From Ichthyophonus hoferi (lineage: Eukaryota; Opisthokonta; Ichthyosporea; Ichthyophonida; Ichthyophonidae): a DNA stretch of 13,441 bases. A program made the translations under genes and the position numbers. The stretch lies in contig NAOQ01000915.1 of NCBI GenBank assembly GCA_002751075.1, positions 8,489-21,929 on the forward strand. Direction: 5' to 3'. The notes under the pieces are model-generated. The model ran no database searches and was not told the origin of the DNA. It saw nothing but the letters and a program-made list of their open reading frames with translations. This document shows, piece after piece, positions 1 to 8,212 of this stretch (within the stretch, counting starts at the first letter, position 1; each line of letters opens with the position of its first letter).

Positions 1-790
1 CTTAAAATTAAGTGGCTCAAGATTAATTAGATCTTTCCAACTTGATAGATTGATTCGTTAATAGAACCTCTGTAAGTTACGCCAACAAGACAGCAAAACT
101 AGTCAAGATATGATGAGAAACAAGTGTAAAAGAAAGCGAAAGTTCATAATAAAGGCCCCCGTTGCAAACATTTGGGACACCCCTGGGGGGACGGGGAAAA
201 TTTTCTATCCATATTAAAAGACTGCTAACTAAATACATTGATTAAATAATTCAATAGAGCGAAGCAATGAATTCCAGCAAAAACCTGAATCAGAATTCTA
301 ATACAAAGTATATACTTTTATCTTTACTGATGATAGCGGCTACAAATAGGCTTCCAACTAAGTCTACTGATAGTATTTACCTTTGTAATGGTATTTAACT
401 TCTAGTCCTAATTAGTTAGAATCAGTGACATCATAATCTTAACTACCAAGCTGTAACACGATCTAACGGTTCACAATAATTCATGGTCCATGACATATAA
501 CCCGATAAAAGCACAAATCTTAATTTATTATTCGCATAAACCATTTCAAAATATTTTGTTTACAACCCAAACACTTTCATATATAAACAAAAGCAGTGTT
601 GTATAATAATTATTAACTAAATCACCGAGTTTCTTGCACACTTAGACTAATTAGATTCAACGAAAGGGATCGATCCATCATTCCCAGCTCGATCTCTTGC
701 AAAATGATGGCTTTAAAATTATAAAATATGGAGTACAACATATATTACGTAAGATGGAAATCAGACTGAAAATCTGATAGGTGCACGCAC
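1..790. other. Non-coding 3' flank of the beta-helix gene
   Basis: No exon-like reading frame is supported on either strand. The stretch is AT-rich with scattered stops in all frames. It lies downstream of the minus-strand stop codon, so its right part should contain the 3' UTR. A GC-rich island stands out at 155-196, where CCCCCGT (156-162) can pair with ACGGGG (191-196) and a C4-T-G6 run lies between. I cannot assign that island to a known element. Confidence 0.7.
524..529 (-). terminator. Candidate poly(A) signal AATAAA
   Basis: TTTATT on the plus strand reads AATAAA on the minus strand, about 260 bases past the stop codon of the beta-helix gene. It is the only canonical hexamer I noticed between the stop and the left edge. 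A six-base match in AT-rich DNA is weak evidence. Confidence 0.35.
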
Positions 791-3700
791 CTAAGATGCG
801 GCCTCGCCAGTTAATGGTTCATCAAGAACATCATATGAATACCGCTTCCTATACAGTAGGTAGATTCCAGTAGCAATGAGAATAATAGCTAAAAACGCAC
901 CTAAAGCTATGCCTACATATAAATCTATTTTGTTATGTTTAGGCGGGCTGTAGGTGCGGTCAGCGATTTGAGGCAGTTGTCGTGCGACGAGTGGGACGAT
1001 AGGAGAGTTGCGATTTTGTTCTATTGATTTACGAAGAGCCAGTTGCGCTTCAAAGAGAGATTGAGGCTCAGCCACATAACCTAAAGCCTCTGTAGATTGA
1101 TAGTCACCCATTAGCAAGAGAAAAACAAAAATGAATAAGTGGATGGTAGGAAATGGAAAAGAATAGAATGAGCGAAGTAATAATGATCTGTATTTATTCC
1201 CATAAAAAGCTATGAATGGCCACTTGGTTCATTAGGAAAGTGAACCCCAACCAACCCAAGATGAATAGGCATCTACCTCTATTATGCATATATATATATA
1301 TTATTTAGTTTTACAGTTTTTTCTTACTTTTGGTATTTCCCCACCCTTTACCTCTGTACTATTTTATGTCCATCTAAACAGAGTTTCAAGAAGAATTACA
1401 GCCCTCAGCCAAAACAGATTTTATATTACGCAGCACCAATGCATTATAGTCATTACATACCCATATGAAGACAGCTGTCTTTATCGATGTCCCCACTATT
1501 GCCCCTGAGGCCAACAATGATTGGCTGGAAGTAATTATTTTTTGATCGGATTTCTGTGGTTTCATTGGTCCAGAACTAGATACATAGCATATAGAAGTGT
1601 TAATAATAGTGTGGTGCAAGGAAATGAGATAGCTAGAAAAGACTATCATGTAGATCAGAAACACATGGGTCATCAAGATATATAGATATATATAATGAGA
1701 TAGAAAGAGAAGACGCTAGAGAGTGTTTATACATACGTGCTTACTTAAACCCGTGTTTGTAAAGGAAAAAAGCCAGCAAAAAAGAAAGTGAATTCAGGAT
1801 ATAGACATACGTATTGAATCCTTATGAGTGGATGGATACCTTGAGAACAGGAGATATTTTCTAAACAAACATCTTGAAAAAAACCGCAACTCACTCAGCA
1901 AGAAACTAATGGGAACTCTATGGGGTGATAATTAAGGTACTTATACAAGGATATCTACAACAGCATGAAGTATTACGAAAGGCAAAGAAGAAAAAAAGAA
2001 TACATAAAGGAAAGCTCAAGAAAATGAATAAAACGATTTACTTACGCTATAACCCTCTGGTTCTACTAGGTCGTTGAACTGGAAATTCCACAGTACAAGT
2101 TTGCCACTATGGTGGGGATACAGCGGCAGCTTACCACCGTTTTGCCCCAACATCCCCCCCACACAGCTATCCAATAGGGTGTAGCGTGGATTATCGGCGT
2201 GCATGTCAATAGATTGGCCTGGAGGGAGGTAACAACCAATGGCCGATCAATAAAAAACATAAATATGTATTTTGCACCACCCCATTACATCTTGTTTAAC
2301 TCAGGATAGTTAGTAACGTATTTCTGAGCATCAAGGAGCATATACTAGCCTCCCCGCTACTATCCCCTCCCTTCCTCTATGTCTATAGTTCTCTCTACAC
2401 ATGATTATATCTGCCCCTCCTTTAGGTCTTTTTACTTCCCTTCAATGCATTTCACATTACCACATTCATATCTAGTATATTTAAGCATCTTCAGGAAAAG
2501 GGTTCCCAGGGGAAGCATATAATGCATACAAGGAGGAACAAACCTGGCTGCATGATATGACGTAGGTATACCGATCCTACATCTGAAGCCTCTACACTGG
2601 GCCCATGACGGGCCCCCGCTAGATCTCTATTATCCATAAAAAGGTTTCCATATCCTCGCTTACTATTGATTGAGAGGATAGGGACAAGTCAGTTGGCAGG
2701 GAAGCAGGTGAAGGGTTATTATGGTGTGCATTAACATTAGAGAAGTCAATACTAGCAATAACTAGAAAGTAACATATAGTCATTGGCATGTTTACCAATA
2801 ACATGCATCCTCACAAGGCTCTGTAAAAGCGGTTTGTTCTAATATAATCTACACAAGCATACAGACCACCATATGCATGCTGATCAGCATATATATTTCT
2901 ATTGATATATGGATGAACAAACTTAGGAAGCACAATGACACCTCACCAATAAGTGAATAGCTCTATCTATCCCCCTGCCTATCCCTTTCATATTGCTATA
3001 ACCACCTAGGTATCAGCTTTGAATCCCTGGCCAGCAAACAATATCAAAGACTTTATGACTTTTACCTTTGGAAAGAGAGATGACCACCCCTTCCTGTTAC
3101 ATTGCAGTCTCTGCAATGTAAAGGGTTAGTGATTAACACACAAGATAACACCAATGATTATTGCTATGAGACACATTAGCCAGAAGAAAAAATAGGAGTC
3201 CATGAAGTAGTTGTTCTAGGTATAGAAGGAGAGAAATGCATAGGTATATAGGTATAGATGCCCACTTACGCCATATAAAGCTCTTCCTAGTACTATCTGC
3301 TTAACATCTCAAACCCGGTACCATTAGCACATCGCATTTACAGGGGTTACATTTACCTGACGGTAGAGGACGAGGTGCGTTCGAGCATAGCAGCAGCGGA
3401 CCAGTCAGCAAACTCACAGTCCCGTATCCACAAATTACGGGCAGCATACGTTTTGATGGCAGTCCATCCTTTATCGTCCTCCATACTACAATGATGACAG
3501 AACGAATGATCAGCCTTACTCCAGCCACTTTGAAACCTACAAAACAGGGTGGGTGTTAGCTACAGACTGCTGCCAATAGGGACCTCTTCCTTCACAACAT
3601 GTACCAATGGCATCTGCTCTACAAATACAAAAGGAAAAAAAAGAACAACACCTAGCTAATCACATTAGTATAAACGACCTTACACTACTACAAAAGCTAT

Positions 3701-5065
3701 ATACTTTATGGTACTACAACACTTACATACCTTATATTCTCAATGCCTATATTATATATTGGGTTGTACCCCAAAACAGGAAATTCATTCTCATGTTCAA
3801 ATAAAGGCTGTTTCATAGGCTCAGTCATAGTTACCACTCCAGTCTTCAGGTCTACGTGCTGCATATAGCATGTTAGTCTAACCCTATATAGTCCCTTTTA
3901 CCCTATTTCTCCCACTATAGCCTGCAGTATTTACCTGGATACAGTGGGGTTCGTGGACATATGCCCCCTTCTGATTGGTCCACTCCCAGGTGGATTGCAG
4001 TGTGGCATTGCCAAAGATATATTTATTGTAAGAGGGATTCTGGTAGTTTACCATAAAACAAGGGTATTTCTTACTCCTCAAGGATTTAGGGTTTGCCACC
4101 TTCAGTACCATAGAGTTAGTGGCCACTGCATGTAGGAGGGAAGGAGGAGGGCAGAAGAATTAGGCACTGGTTACAGTCACAGATCCAAAGGGTGTTTATA
4201 TATCTCGAGGAGAGGGAGAGCGAGTAGGGTAAACGCATACAGGTAGATGTGTATGGGACTAGATAAATACGTGCCAACACCCAATTACATAGCATCCTTT
4301 TTTCCTTAATGGGTCCAATCATTCACTCCTCTTGTCCCTCTACACTAATCAATACATACCACTGCCAACGACGGTTGTTATCGGTTTGTGGCCAATTCTT
4401 CCTGTAATTTTAATCAATGATCTGTTCACTCGTGGTTGATCCATATACAGGAGAGTACCTCCCTCATGTGCGCCCGCTCCCCTTAGGACAATATTGCTAG
4501 CCGTTATTTGCAGCACATCCTCTGACGAATTACTTCCAGGTGGACTAAACATGTAGATACCTGCAGGGAAATAAACAACCCCTCCCCCATGCCTGGCAGC
4601 GCTCCTGATGGCATGGGTAACCTAGGGTGGGCTGTGGATTAGTAGGTATACCGCAGGGGGGGCGGGTTCAGGCTATGAAAGACGTATAGGAAAGGAAAAA
4701 ACCACATATATAGTATATACAACACAGGGGTTGCATACCTTTGCATCAACGTATTCACTTCCGTCATTTTTAGCGCCAAATTCTGTAACCACATTAAATA
4801 TAGGGCCTTCTATCCGAGGGATGGGTTTGTTACTGTACTCATAGCCAGCCCAGGAGAAGTCTGGCAGAATAGGTTCATTGGGAAGAACCTTTGCCAGTTT
4901 AATGTCGCCGACATAAGCATTAGATGCGTCGACATTAAATGACAGGGTCCTGTTCATATAATTCTCATATTCTTCCCAGGCTAAGGCAATACTACCATTT
5001 ACTTGTCTGCAGAGTGTCAGACAGGAAACCAGCCACATAAGGGCCACATACTGATATCTGGGCAT
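791..5065 (-). CDS. Membrane-anchored pectate-lyase-superfamily beta-helix protein
   Basis: Ten exons join in consistent phase (5' to 3' on the minus strand): 5065-4739, 4621-4360, 4125-3935, 3858-3731, 3536-3357, 3110-3066, 2662-2544, 2218-2046, 1575-1461, 1089-791. They give 612 codons plus TAG. Residues 1-24 are a signal peptide (hydrophobic MWLVSCLTL core). Residues 68-83 (PDFSWAGYEYSNKPIP) followed by FNVVTEFGAKNDG (90-102) and GGGVVYFPAG (121-130) are the typical opening of the pectate-lyase-like (Pfam PF12708 type) right-handed beta-helix. Later marks are GAGAHEGGTLL, AARNLWIRDCEFADW, GRGGHLSF, ARHGPSV, PIIVGLRG and SLFEAQLALR. Several N-X-S/T sites (for example NRT, NSS, NVT) fit secretion. 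A single transmembrane helix (about 568-593) precedes a 19-residue tail beginning RKRY and holding a YDVL sorting-type motif. This predicts a type I surface protein with an extracellular carbohydrate-acting or carbohydrate-binding helix. Substrate and catalytic residues cannot be called. The family call is firm; splice sites are inferred from frame, consensus and family motifs. Confidence 0.85.
1090..1460 (-). other. Intron 9 of the beta-helix gene
   Basis: The donor is G|GTATGT after codon 513 and the acceptor is CTACAG. The codon split by the intron restores GAG, giving the family-like run CLHMEALGYVAEP. A CTAAT branch-point candidate lies near the acceptor. A short TA run lies near 1289-1300. 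No other coding signal was seen. Confidence 0.7.
1576..2045 (-). other. Intron 8 of the beta-helix gene
   Basis: The donor GTAAGT follows EPEGYS and the acceptor ATCTAG precedes FWTNET. The choice is supported because the family runs from an EGY-like segment into FW and then PIIVG, and because both edges are phase 0. The acceptor lacks a strong pyrimidine tract. A TA-rich tract sits at about 1678-1695. Confidence 0.65.
2219..2543 (-). other. Intron 7 of the beta-helix gene
   Basis: The donor GTTTGT is weaker than its neighbours. The acceptor CTCCCTCCAG is strong. The split codon gives glycine, in MQPGQSIDMHADN. I saw no other feature inside. Confidence 0.65.
2663..3065 (-). other. Intron 6 of the beta-helix gene
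   Basis: The donor GTAAAA follows the 45-base exon 6. The acceptor CAATAG is short of pyrimidines but joins in phase 2 to give SKRGYGN. The intron is AT-rich and holds the short near-palindrome TGCATGCTGATCAGCATATA at 2875-2894. No coding signal was seen. Confidence 0.6.
3097..3121 (-). promoter_or_regulatory. Hairpin at the 3' splice site of exon 6
   Basis: TTACATTGCAG and CTGCAATGTAA are a perfect 11-bp inverted repeat around a three-base loop. On the transcribed strand the left arm ends exactly with the acceptor AG, the loop is the first three bases of exon 6, and the right arm is exon sequence. A CTAAC branch-point candidate lies at 3125-3129. If folded, the acceptor would be paired. The exon is 45 bases and flanked by phase-2 introns, so skipping it keeps frame. 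Confidence 0.55.
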
Positions 5066-5395
5066 GATGCAAGGATAAAAATAGGATGATTAGCTGTCTC
5101 TATTCCAATTTTCTATGAGGCATATGGGAGAAGAATAGTAAATATAAGTGCAGTTGATTGTGAGATGGTATAACTGATACTAAACATTCATAATATATAT
5201 GCCAATCCCAGTGCATAGGTTTGGTAGGTTGAAACAATCCAATAAATAAACAGTACAGAAATCTACAAACATTATTTAAGCTCCAGCAATATAGATAAGG
5301 GAAGAAGATTGGGTATGGAACAAGCATTCGTGATCTCAAATGTGAACAGATAATTAAATATGTTATTGTTTGGTTCAAAATATGTGAAGTGGTCC

Positions 5396-5425
5396 ATCGA
5401 TTGGCTGTATGAATTACCAATCGAT
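5396..5425. promoter_or_regulatory. Inverted CCAAT pair (ATCGATTGG / CCAATCGAT)
   Basis: Two perfect 9-base arms, 5396-5404 and 5417-5425, flank a 12-base spacer. Each arm holds a CCAAT core in opposite orientation and a ClaI-like ATCGAT. The pair lies about 330 bases upstream of the beta-helix gene start. A paired NF-Y-like site or a cruciform are both possible. Confidence 0.4.
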
Positions 5426-5812
5426 CAAATCATTAATTACGATTATCACCATAGTAGATCCAATATTATAATTATTATAATTATCAGAAGAGGAACTTGA
5501 TCTGATCTATTCTATTCTGTCCTTAAGACTCCGTTGTGCTGGAACTCCATAAAAGGTGCATATAGCGTCTTTCTGATTAACTAGCTGTAGTAATTATACC
5601 TACAATTTAATTTAGCCTTGACTCACTTAGCTTAGGTGGCAATGACTATTCTACTTACTCAATAATAGCGGTAGACCAATGGGGATTACTTAATAGAGCA
5701 CAGATGTATTTAGATTTTTTAAAGTTATTTTATACCCCAAGCGCATAGTCGCTATCTAATATAATGTGCAGCTTCCTTTATACACATATATGGAATTAAC
5801 ATTCTACTAGTG

Positions 5813-5856
5813 ATTGGCCAAAAGAGCCCGCCCATAATTTAAACAGTGTGACGTCA
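5813..5856 (+). promoter_or_regulatory. Candidate core promoter elements: CCAAT, GC box, CRE
   Basis: ATTGG (reverse CCAAT) at 5813-5817, GCCCGCCC (reverse GC box) at 5826-5833 and the perfect palindrome TGACGTCA (CREB/ATF site) at 5849-5856 lie within 44 bases. They end about 130 bases before the ATG of the right-hand gene, a normal proximal-promoter position for animals and fungi. Confidence 0.5.
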
Positions 5857-5920
5857 CGAAAGGTAACAGTTGACAGCCGACAGACCTTATGTTGCACAAC
5901 CATCATTATAATATTAATAA

Positions 5921-5967
5921 CATATAGTATATAGTATATAGTATATAGTACATATAGTATATAGTAG
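5921..5967. repeat. ATATAGT heptamer array next to a start codon
   Basis: About six copies of a 7-base unit (TATAGTA) with one interruption end 21 bases before the ATG of the right-hand gene. This probably lies in its 5' UTR or core promoter. Length variation would change leader length. Confidence 0.7.
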
Positions 5968-5974
5968 TTTATAA

Positions 5975-5983
5975 ATGGAATAA
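5975..5983 (+). promoter_or_regulatory. Two-codon upstream ORF (ATG GAA TAA)
   Basis: A minimal upstream reading frame ends five bases before the main ATG at 5989 and is in a different frame. It would matter only if transcription starts upstream of it. Such a near-abutting mini-ORF can lower or gate translation of the main frame. Confidence 0.35.
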
Positions 5984-5988
5984 TTCTC

Positions 5989-8180
5989 ATGGCGACAGCA
6001 GAGCTAATACTTGGCCGTGCAGCCACTGCCCTTGCCGACTGGTCTGTACTAGTAAAAGATGTTGAGGTGTTTTTAGAGCCAGCCTTGTCTGTTAGGGAAA
6101 AATGCAATGACAAGTCCACCGTTAAGCCGAAATGGGGTGCTTTAGGCAAACTAAGTGAGAAACAATTGGCGGCCAGATATGGGTCTTTCCTATTGCGCAT
6201 GTTGGCTAACATAACAACAGCACTTACAGACAGTCGGGTAGATCCAGGTCTGGCACTTCAGGTACTTACTACAGCCCACCCAGCTGGGACAGTTCTCTCT
6301 ATCTTGCCATCTCTTTTCTTTGATATCTATTTTTTTCTCCGATCTTTTCTCTCTCTTTCTATGCAACTTTCTTCTGTTGTCTCATTATAACGCACAAAGA
6401 AGTAAAGAATATAATACACATAATTAGCAGTGCTTTTCTACTTTATTTTATTTTGTCTTTAACTGTGTGTACTTATGTGCTCTGTGCGAGGACCACTAGA
6501 GGGTTGGCAGATAGTAACACACCTCTGTAAGTGCATACATGGATATACGTGTGAATATATACGCGTATATTTGTCTGCAGATGTGTGTCCATGTATGTAA
6601 GCCCGTGGTTATGTAAATTAATCTGCTTAAGTTTGTGTGTATTATGGATTGAATAGTCGGTTACCTGCTACGATGTGCGTGCCAACATGCATATATGTAT
6701 ATATACGCGTGTCTGTTTGACAGGACATACGTGTATAGGAAGGGCAAGGAGCTACATACAACAAGGATAAATTAAATGGGTAGTTAGAGAAACAATGTGT
6801 GCTAATCAGCCAGTAATGGGGGTGGGTGGGTGGACGAGCCAATGAATGGAAATAGAGAGAGAAATGGGAGGGTATGAATATATAATCTCTGGGGCAGGAA
6901 GGGAGGGTGAGAGAGATACATATGGTATGTAGTCTCAGGTAATGTTATGTAAGAGCATGTCTGAAGTATTTGCACGTCTTACCATCCCATAGGCTCTTAC
7001 GGTCTTATATGAAGACGTCGCCGTTCATTACGTCATTGTATCACACACTCAAATGCATAATTTTATATATGTCCTTTCGTTGGGTGGTGATCTATGTTGT
7101 CACGTGACTTAGCCCCTCACTCTATGGTGGGTGGTTTCCAGATTGTTGGAATGTGCCTTGACGTCATAGAGGTCCTGGAGCCATGGATGAAGTGCAACTC
7201 ACTAGATGTAGAGAAGGTAAATAGCTAGCTATATTAAAGGTCATACTATACCAGGGAGTGTGTACTAAAGTGGGATGAGATAGGCGGTAAAAGAGAAGAG
7301 GGAAGAAGTGGGGAGGATGGGATTATACCTTAATCTCCTGATTGACTGTGAAACCGGAATAACCAACCGCCTGTATAACCAATGCTCACCTATTCTTTCA
7401 TTTATTAAAACCTTCTACACCCACTTATAGTTTTTGCCTTTAAATAGTAGTATATGTATTGCTAGGGTGGTTTAGCGGGTAGGTAGGGTCATAATCAGGA
7501 TAGCCCTTCCCTTGACTATCTCTCCGTTGACATACCAACCTACACGTATGTACCCATGCACACCACTTTATTGCATACACATACAGCCCCGCCACCCTTT
7601 CTTCACTTATCTAAGTATATGTTGATGCAGAGACTAGGCTGCTCCCAAGCATGTCGCTGTTTCTAAGGACTTTAATCTTCTTTGCTGTTTGCTTCTCTCT
7701 CACTTACCAATATGAATTCATGCATATCATGCAGCTGACCTTCAATATTGTCCATCGATTGGTCCAAGGTAGCCATTTTACCTCTGCCCTTCCCCTAGTC
7801 AATCGCCTATTGATCTCCCTTCAGAGGACCCGTAGCCAGCGGGAGAGCAAACAGGTAGGCTGTAATGGTACACTAGAGAGGATGAGAGGGGAGAAGGTGG
7901 GGTAAAATCATGGTAGAGCCCCTTCCTAATACACTCAGGTAAGCGGCTGCTCAGTTGTTAGCATATAGTATATTATATCTTCTAACGAAGTAAACTACCA
8001 TTGTTTATTGCAGAAAACCGGGCCGGCTAATGCGAACGAAGATTGCCACTTAGTTACCAAGAGCCAATCCGTAATGGAGGATGGTAAGGGCCAATATGAT
8101 TGGCACACTGCCCGATATGATAATATGCGTACAGGTTAGATGTACTGAAATAAAACCTAATAATGTGTAGGGTCATGTAG

Positions 8181-8212
<32 letters not shown>

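Larger units (their letters stand above)
5066..5988. other. Divergent intergenic region (candidate two-way promoter)
   Basis: The two genes start head to head 923 bases apart, so this stretch must hold both promoters and 5' UTRs. The left part (5066-5600) is AT-rich, with an ATTATAATT-type run at about 5462-5485. The part from 5811 to 5856 is denser in factor-type motifs. I see no supported exon, although untranslated 5' exons cannot be excluded. Confidence 0.6.

Noticed and set aside
1840-1862. A 21-base phase 0-0 exon in intron 8 of the beta-helix gene (KISPVLK)
   Set aside because: Exon 8 to exon 9 already gives the family-like EGYSFW join, so the insert is unnecessary and has no family support.
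3270-3290. A possible micro-exon on the minus strand before a strong GTAAGTG donor
   Set aside because: Exon 5 joins directly to the exon at 3110 in phase 2, and the result matches the family (TVRDCNVTGRGGH). The micro-exon gives stops or shifts the frame, depending on the acceptor.
5100-5420. A 106-codon minus-strand open frame upstream of the beta-helix gene
   Set aside because: It has no recognisable domain, low-complexity AT-rich composition, and sits where the promoter and 5' UTR should be.
5970-5975. TATAAA as a TATA box for the right-hand gene
   Set aside because: It lies only 14 bases before the ATG, so a start 30 bases downstream would fall inside the coding region.
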